A stretch of 64,000 nt of DNA from Agrostemma githago. Lineage: Eukaryota; Streptophyta; Magnoliopsida; Caryophyllales; Caryophyllaceae. The stretch is taken from the NCBI GenBank assembly GCA_958450325.1, contig OY288241.1, positions 52,710,078-52,774,077 of the forward strand. Reading direction: 5' to 3'. Under the pieces are notes generated by a model, which was given only the letters and a program-made list of their open reading frames with translations, did not search any database and was not told where the DNA came from. Of the stretch, positions 1-12,540 are shown in pieces; the stretch's first letter is position 1, and each line of letters starts with the position of its first letter. The position numbers and the translations under genes were made by a program.

Positions 1-1034
1 TACGATACGGTATACGCTTTCAATTATACTTCCGGATATCCGATACGAATAACCGGATATACGATACGATTTTCCTTAAAACCGTAGCGGATACGTATCG
101 GGGAAAATAGAAACCGGATATCCGGTTTTCGATCCGATTTTTTAAAAACAATAAAAAATAGAGTTATTTCATGACAATAATACTAACTATAAGGGAGCTT
201 CTTAGATTAATTCCAACTATACGTAATCTCGTTTTAATATGAACTACGCCTTCATTAATCTCTCATTGATATAGGTGATCGGTTACCTAGAAAACCGGTT
301 GAACCTTCCTCTTCAATTTCGGCTATTGGTTAAATTTTTTTTGAATCTTCCCAAAATTCATCTTGCATTATAGAAACCATGAAAAAAATGCTTTAATTTT
401 CTTGTTGTTTTGACTTTCATGAACGACAACGAAACACTCAAGGACCATAGAAAGTCACAACCGGTCACTATTACCGGTAATAGCAGGTCATAATTTTGTC
501 CATAGTGAAATGAGATTAATGAAGACATAATTCATATTAAAACGAGATCACGTATAGTTTGAATTATTCTAAGAAGCCCTCTTATAGTTGGTATTATTGT
601 CATGAAATAACCCTAAAAAATATGAACCTAATATGAATTATACAATAAAGAATTCAAAATTCACCAATTATTTTCAAAGGTAAAAAACAAAACTATTAGT
701 AAATTTATGATATTATGTATTGAAACGTAATATTTTGTTAGAATAATTGTACCGTCAGACATATATACCATTTTTTTGAGGTTTTTTTAAATATATTTTA
801 TTATATCAATTTATATAAAACGTAACGTTGCTTAAAAACCAATTAATTACTCTTAATTAAAATGAAAAAAATTGTTTAAAAAAAAAGAAAAATAGAAGAA
901 AAATATAAAATCGGATACCGGATATCCGAAAACCGGATATCCGAAAAAATCGGATATCCGAAAAAAACCGGATCGGATACGGATCGGGATTTTTTTTATT
1001 TTTAAAATCGGATATCCGGTTTTGCTCACCCCTA
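1..1034. mobile_element. hAT-type DNA transposon, right portion; left end outside the window
   Basis: The right end reads GCTCACCCCTA, which inverted is TAGGGGTGAGC. This closely resembles the TIR of the complete hAT MITE at 47976 (TAGGGATGTTCG / TAGGGGTGTTCAC). Clusters of the palindromic motif CGGATATCCG lie at about 30-145 and 905-1020, near both ends of the visible part, as expected of subterminal transposase-binding repeats in hAT elements. The left TIR is not seen, so it presumably lies before position 1. The bases 1035-1042 would be the 8-bp target duplication but cannot be paired. There is no transposase reading frame in the visible kilobase, so it is probably non-autonomous. Confidence 0.6.
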
Positions 1035-1636
1035 TCATATACTCCGTTAGAATCATCGACCAACACCCGGATTTTATACCTCCAGATATATTGCAAGATG
1101 TGCCTAATCATGACTCGCAAGCTCTGAGTTGAGACTTCACGAGATCAAGACATATCAACTCTCCGTGTTAATATTAGTTCAACTTTAATGTCTAGTAGAA
1201 GAAATCGACGATATTAATTATTGCAAAATGGTTGGTGTGATATATGTTTGGCATATTTTAATAAAAAAAATTGTTTACGTCCTTTTTTGTCATTATACAA
1301 ATCAATTAATCAATCCGCTAATCTATAACAGCTAATTACCAAACACTACTAAAACAATTCTGCTAATTAAATCTGCTAGTCAAAACTGTCAATTGATTCT
1401 GCTAGTCAAATCTGCTTTTTAAATCTGCTTCTGCCAATGTCAATCCGCTGTTTACCAAACAGGACCCATATCTTTTATATCCTTGACCAAAGTACGTTGT
1501 TTTCCGATTGAAAATTGCGCCGTGAATGACATCTAAGAATGTGGTTATCCATTGATGAATTTTTGATGTGATCCACTCCTTTCTCCTCTATTTATTTGTT
1601 TTTCTCTATCCTAAACAAAAAATTTCCATGTAGAAA
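1035..1636. other. non-coding stretch with a possible MITE terminus
   Basis: No gene is seen. At 1340-1466 a word like AATCTGCTAGTCAAA recurs and the stretch ends in TTTACCAAACAGGACCC. Inverted, that is GGGTCCTGTTTGGTAAA, reminiscent of PIF/Harbinger-type (Tourist) termini. No matching opposite terminus was found, so this is only a hint. Confidence 0.25.
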
Positions 1637-1741
1637 TGAGGGTAAACTCAAGTGGTAAGACGGTAAGAGTTCTCTTACTCCAATCGAAGAGTTGAAGGTT
1701 TGATTTTCATCTGCAACGTAGTACGTTCTTTAAAAAAAGAA
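1637..1741 (+). mobile_element. SINE-like sequence (tRNA-derived)
   Basis: The segment has a pol III-like layout. An A-box-like stretch (ACTCAAGTGGTAAGACGG) is followed about 40 bases later by a B-box-like stretch (AAGGTTTGATTTTC), and an A-rich tail ends near 1741. This matches the general plan of short plant SINEs derived from tRNA. No clear target duplication is visible, so it may be a decayed or chance match. Confidence 0.35.
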
Positions 1742-1984
1742 ACATGGCTACTATTGATCGATACTTGATGGAACACCCTTATCTACCTTAACGAGACATT
1801 CCCGAATAAATAAGGATGTTATCATTTCGGTTGCCCGAGGCAAAACAAAACCAAAATCGATACGGGGTGAACATATAAAACCGGAACCGGAGGGAGGGAG
1901 TATATATTATGCGCGCGCTCTCTCTTTGTCTCAGCTTCCCTCAACTTACCGTAATAGAGTATAGATAATGGAGGATACCGTAGT

Positions 1985-2190
1985 ACGGTATCCGAGTAGG
2001 TTTAGGAACACACAATAGGAATATTGTGTGTATTGTGTGAAGGATTAGGAAACACACAATATTGTGTGATGGTTTAAGAAACACGCAATAGGACAATATT
2101 GTGTGACAGATTAGAAAATACAATAATATCATTAAGATATGATTTAGTTTCCTATCGCACTCTTATTGTGTGATGGTTTAGAATCTCTAT
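1985..2190. repeat. short direct repeats built on a palindromic word
   Basis: A unit of roughly 40-50 bases recurs about four times. It contains variants of GGTTTAGGAACACACAATA followed by ATTGTGTG. The word CACACAATATTGTGTG near 2053 is a perfect palindrome. The flanking 1742-2960 holds no convincing gene. Confidence 0.45.
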
Positions 2191-2960
2191 CATGATACTG
2201 TAATACTACGACATCCTCTATATACCGAAAGATATCAAATTTAGTTTATAGGGTTTTCGCGTTTTAATTCATCTATTGTTCATCTTCATTGAATCATTGT
2301 AAGTTTACTGTCTTTTTTAATTTCTAGGGTTTGTTGTTGAGTATGATTATGTCATTTTTTCATTCGGATTCGTTTATTGTTTGTGTTAATCTGAGTATTA
2401 TTGATGGAAAATCCCTATTATTTATCTGAGTATTGTTTGTGTTAATCTTGAGAATTATTGATGTCCAATTTACAAGTATAATTAGAACTACATTTATCCA
2501 TGTTTCTTTAAATTCATCTGGGATTTGATCTAGGGTTTTGTTTGAGAGATTGGAGACACTTTTTTTGTCAATGGTTGTTTTAATTTCACCCAAGCTGGTA
2601 TGGAGTCGCTTTTTTATCGGATACTATGTTGGGATGTATGATCTTCGCATTTTTGAGCTTACAACATGAATATCGTGTCGTTTTCCAAACAAAGAATTTG
2701 GATTTTTAATTCTATCATTTCATTTTTTCAATTTGAAAATGATGATTTGAAATGAAATCCCTGTTCCTAAACGCTACCTTACTGCAATATTGTGTTTTCG
2801 GAGTATTGTTTGAATCTGTTGGGAAAGATGCAATCTTGTTCTATTTTTTTAATTAGACCCAAGGATACATCGTCCGAAGTTCGATGCGGTTCGAATTCAA
2901 AGTTTGGGTTCGAAATTCGCTACCCCAAGTGAACTCGGTTCGGTCCTATATTTAAACGAA

Positions 2961-2995
2961 CTAGTATTCAGCCCCGTGAATTTTCACGGGGTTGT
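2961..2995 (-). mobile_element. Helitron 3' terminus (minus strand)
   Basis: Read on the minus strand, a hairpin (CCCCGTGAAAATTCACGGGG) is followed 8 bases later by CTAG and then T. This is the canonical Helitron 3' end: a hairpin a short distance upstream of CTRR, inserted next to T. The body would extend to higher coordinates. A 5' TC end was not located, so element length is unknown. Confidence 0.5.
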
Positions 2996-3135
2996 ATTAA
3001 TATTCCTCTGTAGTCTGTACTACGGAGTTAGAATAATTAAATAATTGGTTTTGACTCATAACTCAACTCATAGACTAATGCAATTTATAGCAAATCAAAC
3101 GTTGTACGTACTTATGTAGTTACGTAACATATCGA

Positions 3136-3151
3136 CTCTCTCTCTCTCTCA

Positions 3152-3234
<83 letters not shown>
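3136..3234. repeat. compound microsatellite (TC)n(TA)n
   Basis: A TC-rich run from 3136 passes into about 60 bases of uninterrupted TA. It abuts the terminus of a TIR element at 3235, the same arrangement as at 15.1, 30.1 and 62.3-63.2 kb. Confidence 0.95.
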
Positions 3235-3237
<3 letters not shown>

Positions 3238-3324
3238 GAGGGATCAGGTGAGTCCATTTATCAAATTTGAGTCCGTGAGTCATCACCTCAACCCTTAGAT
3301 TATAGATAGATGATAAGTGTAGTT
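3235..3324. mobile_element. terminal fragment of a TA-flanked TIR element
   Basis: Directly after the TA tract comes GAAGAGGGATCAGGTGAGTCC, then an inverted-looking partner (GAGTCATCACCTC) and an AT-rich stretch. This parallels the start of the large MULE at 15126 (GAGGGGGGATCAAGGGAG). Only this end is present. The following sequence is an LTR, so the rest was displaced or lost. Confidence 0.4.
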
Positions 3325-4930
3325 TGTAGTGCCTATTTCGTAGTGTTTTTGTCCCATTTTCCTTGTGGAATCGCTCCTTGGGAGCGATTTATGGGCTACT
3401 TATGCTTCCTATAGCTCGTTTCAGGTTCCCGAGACCATTCGTGAAGAGTTGGAGCGATTCCGACTCAATACATACACTTTTCGGAGCCAACGAAGTGAAG
3501 GAACGATCACTCGATGCCTTGGATTCGACCCCGAGACCTTGGGACCCAATCCCGAGCCTCCGAGACCCGATCCCGAGTCCCGAGAATCGATGAGAAGTCC
3601 ATGTGAAGCAAGGAGGAACCTTAAAGATCATATTGGAGGCCTACAAGACTCATCCCCGACGGGTATGACCTCAACCCGTCCGGGATGAGGTGTACAAAAA
3701 GAGCACCTTCTGTTTTAGGTCCATCCCGACCGGGACCACCTCATCCCGACCGGGACCAACTCATCCTGACCAGGATGGCTCAGTTACAGATCCGCGCTTC
3801 ATTGTTTCATCTCCTTACTCATTGTAACCCTATATATACCCTTCCTCTTGTAATCTAAGCTTATGTTCTTCACTTCCCACTAAACCCTAGACTATTTTAG
3901 GTTAGATTAGTTTAGATTAGAGTAGATTAGTTGGTAATTAGTCGTTAATCCTAGTTTTACTCTTGTAATTTGGGAATTCTTGAAGAATCCAACCAAGATT
4001 GACAACCTTGGTTGATGTATTTGGGTTTTCTTCCATTTATGCAAGATTTCTTCTTTTCATCTTCTCTAGTATGGTATAATCTTCTTTTCTCTTCTTTTTA
4101 TCTTTGTTTATCAATCAAGTTTCAATCTTTAGTTCTTATTTATTGTTTTGTTCATCATCCTTGTTAGTTTCACATATGCATGTTTTGTTGTTTGAGTTGG
4201 TTTATCTTGTTAGTGTTAGTTTTCCTTTAGATATGTTTGTGTAGACTCTTGCTAGGGTTAGTAAGGTGATTTGGGTGTTTAATGGGTGATTAAGGGTTTG
4301 TTGGAGATGTTGGTGGAAGATTTGGGTTTCCTCTTGGTTTGATGCATGGTACATGTTTGTTGAAATGCTTGAATGACTTGTATGCGTATGCTTGTTTTTC
4401 TTGCTTTTCTCTTGTGGGTAATAGTTTGCTTGTGGGTTTGGTTCCCTCACTAAGTAGCGAGAGCCCGGTGAGGACGACCCCTAGGTCGGTCTAAGTAGCG
4501 AGAGCTCGGATGCGACCTAGGCCACGATAACACGCTAGTAGCCCCGTTTGTCATGTGTGTCGCCAAGATGGGTTTTAGGTGGAACCTCTAGGTTGGTCTA
4601 AGTAGCGAGAGCCCGGACCACACCTAGATTACCCGACTACCCCTTCACCCTAGCGCTTGACCATTCCGTTGCCCCTGTGAACCCGACCTAATCCTAGCCC
4701 GTTTCCTTAGTTGTTTTCTCCGTCTCCTTAGCCATAGTCTTAGCCTTCTTCTCCCCTTCCTATCATTCTAGTTTAGTGTAGCTCGTTGACTTAGTCTCGT
4801 ATTTGGGCGACCTTAGTCTAGACGCCTCTTACCGTCCCCGTGGATTCGACCCGACTTACCCTAGCTACCCACTAGGATCGGTTGGTTAATTATTTGATCG
4901 GTGGGATCCACGACAAAATCCCCACCATCA
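3325..4930 (+). mobile_element. orphan long terminal repeat of a Ty3/gypsy-type element
   Basis: The right boundary is well supported: the LTR ends in CCACCATCA and is followed by a tRNA primer-binding site. The left boundary (TGTAGTGCC) is a guess. Inside are a TATA-like CTATATATAC near 3830, short GATC/GACCGGGA repeats at 3660-3780, and three copies of TAAGTAGCGAGAGC(C/T)CGG at about 4453, 4491 and 4598. No second copy lies in the window, so this is a solo or truncated element. Confidence 0.55.
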
Positions 4931-4933
4931 ATT

Positions 4934-4950
4934 TGGCGCCGTTGCCGGGG
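4934..4950 (+). other. primer-binding site, tRNA-Asp type
   Basis: TGGCGCCGTTGCCGGGG begins three bases after the LTR end. It is complementary to the 3' end of plant tRNA-Asp, the usual primer of Athila/Tat-type elements. It fixes the LTR as plus-strand and as a 5' LTR. About 190 bases of internal leader follow before the element is cut off near 5140. Confidence 0.7.
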
Positions 4951-5289
4951 TAAGGTAGAGAATTGATTAATCTTGTTATTCTACCCTAATCAACTAGCTC
5001 GAGACAAACTAGATCAATTGAGCTACTTATGGGACGAATCAATTGATGATATTCTACCCTAATCAACCCTAGATTAATCTAGGCGCGACAGAAAGAACTA
5101 AAGATAGATTAATGGGTATGATTTGTTTTGTTAAATAACTAACAACCCTTGGTAAATATATCAATTCTCTCTCCCCTCCTTAATTTGCTCAATACAAATT
5201 TTCTCTTTCTCCTATCAAATTTTTAACTGTCTCTTTCTCTCACACGACAAGTTTCTTTAAAGTAAAGTTTTTTTTTCATCTTCAGCAAA

Positions 5290-6976
5290 AAAGCATCCGT
5301 TCCCTATTGCCATTGTACGTATGTTACTATGTTACTGCCATAACCCATAAACTATGTTACTCTAACTCATACGATGTGTTACTCTAATTCATGAACTGTG
5401 TTACTTTAACTCATAAAATCTGTTACGTTGCATAATAGTCTCTTGCAAAAACTGTTACTCTAACTCATACAATGTGTTACTTTAATTCATGAATTGTGTT
5501 ACCTTAACTCATAAAATCTGTTACGCTGCAGAATAGTCTCTTGCAAAAACAGGAGTTCCAATTAACAAAAAGAATAATGTTTATTTTTAAGATACTCCAA
5601 AACAAAAAGTGGTACAAGATTCCAACTAAATCAACTCTATTACAATTCCAATGTTTCACACTTGTTACTAATAATCTGTGTTACTGTAACTCATTAAGTA
5701 TGTTACTCTAACGAATAATGTAGGTTACTCTAACAATATAATGTCCTACTTAGAAGTCTGCTTCTTCTTCATCCTCCTCGTCCTCTTCGTCTTCTTCTTT
5801 TTCTTCTTCTTCATCATCATCTCAGAAGTTTTGATTTAATCTCACCACCGCGCCATCTTTTCGTTGTGTACCTCCTCACATCGAATCCACAAGCCACTGC
5901 GTCTACTACAAAAATAAGAACAGTGCCAATAAACGTGGCTACAAACAAACAATCAGAACTTGAAATATGGCGGTATTCTAAATCCTCTTTTGTTACTCCA
6001 ATGCATTTAAGTAACATATGACAAGAACTAAAGTAACAGATGAAGGGCATTAAAGTAATACAAAATTCAATTAACAGAAGATGCTTATACACAGAGGTTA
6101 TGCATTAAAGTAACACATGGTGTGTATTAAAGTAACATATGATGTGCATTAAAATAACACCGACTATATGTTAGTTCAAAGAATTAATATAATGATCAAA
6201 CCTTTAATAATATGCAGTTTTCATACTATAAACGTAAAATCTAATAATATGGAGCATCTTAATGCCTTCCATGGCGTTTCCAGTATTAAGGTTATTTTGG
6301 TTGAACGTGGTGGATGAAAGTATAAGGCAGTATATTTCTTTGAATGAGAGGTGTTACTCTTTGATATTGTTTCCTATTTTGGTGGCAATCACGTCCCATT
6401 ATTATAGGAAACAATATTTTTTTTAAAAAAATATGGCGGTTTCCTAAATTCTTACGACACTCCAATGCACTACAATAACAGATGAAAAGCACTAAAGTAA
6501 CGACTGGAGTGTATTAAAGTAACACGACATATAAAGTAATAAATGGTAGGCATTAAAATAACAAATGTTCTACACTAAAGTAACGCAGTATGTGAAGTAC
6601 AATAACTCAATATATTGTGCGTGCGCAAATTTCATATGATGAATCAGACATCTAATAGTATGCAGTTTCCCATATTGTAAATGTAAAAACTAATAATTGA
6701 GTAGCATCTTAATGACTTCCATGGCGTTTTAGTATAAATTAAAACGCATATACTCACCGTTTATGTGTTCTACGATATGCATATGCGCCATCGAATGAAT
6801 ATTTTAAGCCGGATTGATCGAACGTAAGTTATAACTGGGCGAAGAAGACGATTAATTATTGAATGTGTTCTTGATTGTGTTGATTGGAAGTAAATGGCAG
6901 CGACGCAAAAGAAGAATTTCAATGGTGGAATGAGAGAATGATAAATGTGATTTTTGTTATGAATGAATGGCAGTAT
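5290..6976. repeat. stretch seeded with a GTTACT / AGTAAC motif, with internal duplications
   Basis: From 5320 to 5740 the plus strand repeats GTTACTCTAACTCAT-like words every 20-30 bases, including a roughly 110-bp direct repeat (about 5390-5450 and 5480-5550). From 5990 to 6600 the inverse word (ATTAAAGTAACA) dominates, so the two halves point at each other. The segment around 5950-6290 is repeated at about 6420-6740. No TIR or target duplication could be fixed. It could be a decayed MULE or MITE. Confidence 0.5.
5817..6092 (-). CDS. hypothetical 91-aa reading frame with hydrophobic segments
   Basis: I do not recognise this protein. The frame starts with MYKHLLLIEF and has two hydrophobic stretches, one near the N-terminus and one around residues 49-70 (SDCLFVATFIGTVLIFVVDA). 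It ends in a basic tail rich in Arg and Lys. It overlaps the AGTAAC motif zone, and part of it (the LEYRHI region) is echoed by a shorter, broken copy at about 6400-6480. That suggests decayed coding DNA inside a repeat, or chance. No promoter or intron signals were seen. Treat it as an unsupported open frame rather than a gene. Confidence 0.15.
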   Translation of the reverse strand: MYKHLLLIEFCITLMPFICYFSSCHMLLKCIGVTKEDLEYRHISSSDCLFVATFIGTVLIFVVDAVACGFDVRRYTTKRWRGGEIKSKLLR

Positions 6977-6977
6977 G

Positions 6978-9216
6978 TGTGGACATGACATAGGTCCACC
7001 CCGACGCGGCCACGCGCGGGTTTGGGGAGGCGAATGAATCTCCATATGAGATGGATCGAATTGAATTTTAAATCGAAGTAGGAGTCGCCACCGAATTTTG
7101 TGGTTATTCGGAACCATTCGAACCCACTCTATGTCGTAGTGGGCCATATTTAAAACATGGCCCATTTCCGATGTCAGAGCTTATCGGGTTCGTCTCTTTG
7201 CATTACAATACCGATACCGACATTATCGGATACCGTGTATTGAATGACTCTCGTTGCCAATGGATTCGGACATCCGGAAACCATGGTTCTGAGTAAGGGG
7301 TGAGGGTACGTGTTGAGAAGTTCATTGAGAACACCCAACCCCGCCCGCACTTAGCGGCCTTTACTAAGATATCGTTCGTTTTACGTACACGCGTTAGTTC
7401 GACGGTTGAATGATATGCAGAGATTATTTTCCTAGACATGTGAGAAGAATAAATAAATGGGTTGCTAAGTCGTTTAATGCATATTAAACTAATAACGTCA
7501 AAGTTATTTTAGCATGTGAATTTCATTTTAGTCTAATAAAACGATAAAATCAAAATACGAAAATAAATTGCTGCAAACACGAGAAAACGAGTTAGTAACG
7601 ATGAATAAATCGAATAACGATGCAAATAAATAATATGCATGATTTTGAAAAGATTTATGTCACGTGATGGATTAGCACGCGTTGACCGAGGTCAAAGAAA
7701 AAGTATTTGTCGAAATATGTCGCTTTTTATGTAAGATTAAAAAAGAATAAAAAATAGAAAAGCGAGAAAACGAAGAAAAAGAGACCCGGCGGACCAGGCT
7801 GCTGCGCGAGTCGCCTGACAGGCGCGCGACTCGCGTGGCAGTCTGTCTGAGTTTTTTTTTTATTTGTCGAAAACCGTCAATTTTTATAAATCGCGTACAA
7901 ATATGGATTAATTTATACTCGATTCATATTTTCGATATTCTTCGTATTCAATATTCGATTATGAAATCGATATCGAATAGTCGGAATAATTTTAGAAAAG
8001 GTTTTGAAAAAAGTTTGTTTTGAACGAAAAGTAAAAAAAGAATTTTGAACGAAAAAGGATGTTAATTCTCTCCGCGTATAAAATCGTCGAATTTTATTTA
8101 AAAAGATGTAACGATTTTATTAGCATCAACGAGAAATAATTAATTTTGTTCTTGTTGGATACAATATTCGATTAATGAATCGATATCGTATTTTAAGAAC
8201 ATTATAAAAAAAAATAGTTTTTCGTAGTATCGATATTAGAAATAATAAATATGCGACAAACGACCCATATTAAAAAATACACCGGACGACGACCCATAAA
8301 AAAACGTGAGAAAGGAAGAGAAGAAAGAGAAGAATCGGGTTTGATTTACACCCTCAACCTACATGCTTTGTTTTTTCGGGATAAGGCTCGTCGGAAAGTG
8401 GTTTAAACTTGGGAGCGTCGAGATGATGTGGGATGAGTTAAGGTGTGGTTTTGGTCGTGTAATGGGACGGTTTCTCGGGGCTTCGAGGCTTCGTCGGGAA
8501 TACGTCGGGATTCTAATAGATATCGAGGATGTATGATACGTGTATAATTTCTGTAAAAAAACCGTGTTGTGACTTGTATCTCTGATGTTCGATGTGTTGC
8601 TCCTCTATGTGTTGAACGGGAGGTCCCATTTATAGGAATCGAGGTAGTCTTGCTTGTGTGACAAGAAATACCGGTTTGGATAGGATTGTAAGAAGTTGAA
8701 TGGAACGAGAAGTCCGTTGCTTGGGGAGGAAGCAAGGAAATCTCGGCTGAATTGGCTGATTTCGGCCGAGTGTTTGACACTCGGTCGGTAATTGTTTTGG
8801 TTTTCGGATAGAATTCCTATTTGAGATCAAATTCTACCTTTAACGGAATTGTTTAATGTTTATTAAAGCTGAGATTTTGTAGTGTTTGAGTCCAAACCGG
8901 ACGTGTAGTGTCATGGTTGGCTCGCAGGTTTCGGAAAAAAATATCTTTGACCGGGTTTTGACTCGGTCGCTAAAAGACGGTTTTACCCCTGGTGACGGTT
9001 TCGACCCAAATTAGTCTCATTTGACTCGAAACGACCCACTGGGCCTGGATTTGAGGTTGGATTTGTAAGATTTGTACTCCGTAATAAGTCTAAACCAAAT
9101 GTCCATGATTACGAGCCCATATCCGAGTCCATCAAAGCACGTTTACGTCCAATCATCATCAGGTGTTTGGCGGGAACTATTATAGACACCTGGCGGTCAA
9201 AATGTGGGTGTCTACA
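6978..9216 (-). repeat. 3' LTR of the gag-only element (complete, 2239 bp)
   Basis: On the plus strand it starts TGTGGACATGACATAGG and ends GGGTGTCTACA, so the ends form the short inverted repeat TGT.GACA. Its first 1.24 kb matches 13871-15112 with scattered substitutions and a 9-base indel near 14620. A stretch near 7247-7380 (CCGGAAACCATGGTTCTGAG onward) is also conserved in the related LTRs at 34.8 and 54.4 kb. Confidence 0.8.
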
Positions 9217-11703
9217 GAGCCCCCACTCTGACTGAGGCTTGGACAAGGCAAAAGTCAGAGTAGCTACCAGGTCAATCAAGGATTAAAACCTGGCAGACTT
9301 TCGATCGGGTCGTTTAGAGTCCATTAGACCTGCGTGAAGGGCTCGCCAGCCATAAGATAGAAATCATACCTGGGTTGATGCTGATAATGTCGTGGGAGCT
9401 TGCCTTGGAAGCTGTGGGTATACCTGTTTACAGGTACATCCTGTCTTAGAATTGCGCGGGAGCTTGCCTTGGAAGCTATGGATATATCTGTTTACAGATA
9501 CATCCTGACTCTTCAGTAGAAAATGTCGCCTAAGCTTTCCACTGGGGAGTTTTTCTTAGAATTTCTCGGGGAGTCTTGGGGTACCTGTCTGTTGATACAT
9601 AACAAATTGCATGTAACATTTAGGCGAAACACTGACTCATGCTGGGGAAGAAATGATTTTTGATTGATTTTTTGGAAAGAAAATGCTGAATTTTTTTGAA
9701 AAGTTTGGAAATAAGGATGCTTGGGATGACTTTGATTCCTGATCAGATCCTGACATGGATTCCTAAAAATCCCCTGGTTAGGCCTGTATGCCTAGATGAA
9801 GTGTGATAAAAATTCCTATTCCCGTGGTGACTAGGAAAAGGATTTTCTCAAATGGCTAAGTTTTGCAAAAAATGAGAATTTGAAGAGAGAGATATACCGA
9901 CAGACTCGACTCTGGACGCGAGAGGACGAGTTGACAGACACGACTTTGACTCTCTAAGGGTTAGACCGTGACTCGGTAGGGGGTAGGCCACCTAAGATGA
10001 CAAGACTCTTAAGTTGCGCTATTCCGTAGCCTAGGCGAGTGGCAACACAGTCGAACATCGAAATGGGAACGATCTGCTATAGGGGAATTGCAGTAGTCTG
10101 TAATGAGACTGTTTTAGCAGTAACAATGCTGTAGTCCAGTGCTCCTTTTGAATTTTGGTTTTGGGGTACATCTCCAAAGTGGGTATTACTCCGAGTCCTG
10201 ACAGATTCTTGTCTTCGGCTGAGCCGAGTACTAGGACACACTACAGAAAGGAGGCTAGATTTTTGAATTTATCTGGATTTTGTGAGTGGATGGAGGTTTC
10301 CTGCCTAAGAGAAGCCCCCAGGACGACAAAGCTAGCTGTTGAGAACATGATGGTGTTGTGACAGGAATGATGGCGCTTTTTGAATGTGTGTCAATGTGGG
10401 TGGTTGTGCCCTTGTTGAAAGGCTGCCTACGTATTCACGTGTAGTGAAATCAAACCAAGCCGTAGTTCAGTGTTGAAAGATGTATTATGATGCCTAGCTT
10501 ATTAGGGCTTTGTGTGTAACTAGCCATAGCAATGGTGTAGGCTAGATGCATTCCCAATGATGTCTTGACCAAAGGGCTGGAATAGTTAAGATGTTGATTC
10601 TGTGACTGTGAGCATTCTCCGGGATAGCCCCCAGAGGTGGTGTGAACTATTTGGGCATGTTCTATGCCGACTGCAAGTTGAGTTCCCGTGTTTGGGGCTG
10701 GTAACTGGTTTAGATGTTTTTGGAAATGTGGAGCTAGGTCGCAAGTGGCTTTGATGTTTCGAAATCTGGAGCTCGATTTTGTGGAGCTAAGGCTTCGAGG
10801 GTAAGGTATTGTAATGTGGTAAGAAAGGGGGAAGTCGAGTAAAAATGACTCGGACTTCGATCAGGCAGGTTGATAATGCGGGATCTGGTTTCCATGTCTG
10901 GCACTAAAGGTTAGGGTGTATCCTATGGAGCTTGAATCCTCAAAATTCTGGGCTGTCTCTAGCCTAGGTCTCGAGAAGGTCTTGAGGGTTGTAATGTGGG
11001 AAGGCTAGATGTGGTGTTAGCTGACCAGCTTGACTGTCTCTCCCTTATTGGATGGTATGGGTATTGATAATTTTTGAATTGACCGTTTCACGGTCATGGG
11101 TTTTTGAATTCTTTGGGTTGACCTCTTAGCCCTGGTCATGGGATTCTTCATTTGAGTTGACCGTGTCTGGTCGAGAGATGTTGATAATTCTTTTTTGATC
11201 ATGACCAGCTTTTTTGTTTTGGCCTTTTGCTTTTTTTCTCTTGGACTTTTGATTTTTTTGTCCAGCTTTTTTTTTGTCGGTCAGACTAACACCTAAGGTA
11301 GGGACTTGCTAGTCTTATTGGATGGGTGTTTATTGTGGGAAGTGGGCTTGCCTCCCGTCTTGAACCCAAACTAGAAGACTACCCAGATTTGTCATAGGAT
11401 TCGATATGCTCCTGCCACGGGTAGTTATGTGGCTTTCTATACCAGACATGGAATAGGTAAAAGGAAAACACGGGCTCGGTTTCCTGCAGTCATTATAGAT
11501 GTGCCTATAATAGTCACGTGCGTGTGCTCACAGTGTATGATGGTGTTCATCATGTTCTAGAAAACACATAAGGAAAGTATGTATGAGAAATAGAAAAGCT
11601 GACTCTGACTCTGACTTTGACTTTGAAATTGAAAGAAATAGTACATCCTAGACTCGGACTCAGACTCGGACTTAAACCAAATCTAGACTCTTGGATGAGG
11701 TTG
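9217..11703 (-). other. non-coding 3' internal region of the gag-only element
   Basis: No frame with coding character is seen over 2.5 kb. The first bases after the LTR hold the polypurine tract on the minus strand. Several blocks (for example GGCTGCCTACGTATTC near 10425 and GAGCTAGGTCGCAAGTGG near 10730) recur in diverged form at 56.1-57.0 kb, marking a family-wide 3' untranslated zone. Confidence 0.6.
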
Positions 11704-12540
11704 TCAGTAGTCTTCGACTTCTAAGGACTCAAGTGGATGTCCAGTATAGCCTTCGGTAGAAGCTTCACCCAAATCCTCATTATGTCGAAGATCGTCTTCA
11801 ATCCTAATGCCCATTTCGGTAAGCACCGCAAAGTTTGAAATGCCGGCATACCTAAGATGGACGCGGTAGGGAGGTAGAAGGTTGTTGATGAACGCCTCCA
11901 CTAGTGTCTTCTCGTTGGGCTTGTCTACCAACTTCACACTTTCGGCCCTCCACCTTTGAAGGTACTTGGTGAAACCTTCCTTGGGCTCTTGGGCCATGAC
12001 CTCTAGGGTGCGCATTGTTGTCTGGATCTCGGTATTATCTGCATAATTCCGAGCGAACTCTGTTGCGACGTCGTCCCAAGTCCTGTACTTCTTGGAATCG
12101 AGCCTGTAATACCAGGCTTTTGGATGCTTCTCAAGGGAAGAAGCAAAGAGATGCTTGAACATGGATGACTTAATTCCCTTAACAGCCATGAATTCTTTGA
12201 AAGCCCGGATGTGGAGCACCGGGTCTTCAGTCCCATCAAACATTGGTAGGCCTGTCAAGTTGAGATTAGCGGGCAACTCATCGGTTAGAGGCGAATAAGC
12301 CCGAGCATTCTCCGTATGGATCGAGTTATTCGTTGACAAATGGACCTGTTCTTGCAGCTTGCGAACGGCGCTGACCAGTTCAGCTATGGGCCCAGCGGTT
12401 TCATTCCTGACCTTAAGAGTCCTTTGCTCCACGGCACTCAAACGGGTAGCAATGGCGGTTTGGTCGGTACCGATGGCTGTCAGTTGGGCCTCCATCTTAG
12501 CCAGTGAGGCGGTCAGCTCGTCTATGGCTTGTTGCGTCAT
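11704..12540 (-). CDS. gag: Gag polyprotein, retrotransposon gag domain
   Basis: This 278-aa frame begins MTQQAIDELTASLAKMEAQL. Residues about 1-70 look like a coiled coil. From about residue 95 it matches the retrotransposon gag (capsid) domain: the landmark FDGTEDPVLHIRAFKEFM, then KAWYYRLD, WDDVATEFARNYAD, and the FTKYLQRWRAE and EAFINNLLPPYR blocks typical of plant Ty3/gypsy Gag. The capsid would package element RNA in the cytoplasm. I see no CCHC zinc knuckle and no downstream protease, which is unusual for an autonomous element. The frame is uninterrupted although the element has lost pol, consistent with trans-mobilised TR-GAG elements that keep only Gag. The upstream leader is about 1.3 kb. 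The start codon is the first Met after an in-frame stop. Confidence 0.8.
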   Translation of the reverse strand: MTQQAIDELTASLAKMEAQLTAIGTDQTAIATRLSAVEQRTLKVRNETAGPIAELVSAVRKLQEQVHLSTNNSIHTENARAYSPLTDELPANLNLTGLPMFDGTEDPVLHIRAFKEFMAVKGIKSSMFKHLFASSLEKHPKAWYYRLDSKKYRTWDDVATEFARNYADNTEIQTTMRTLEVMAQEPKEGFTKYLQRWRAESVKLVDKPNEKTLVEAFINNLLPPYRVHLRYAGISNFAVLTEMGIRIEDDLRHNEDLGEASTEGYTGHPLESLEVEDY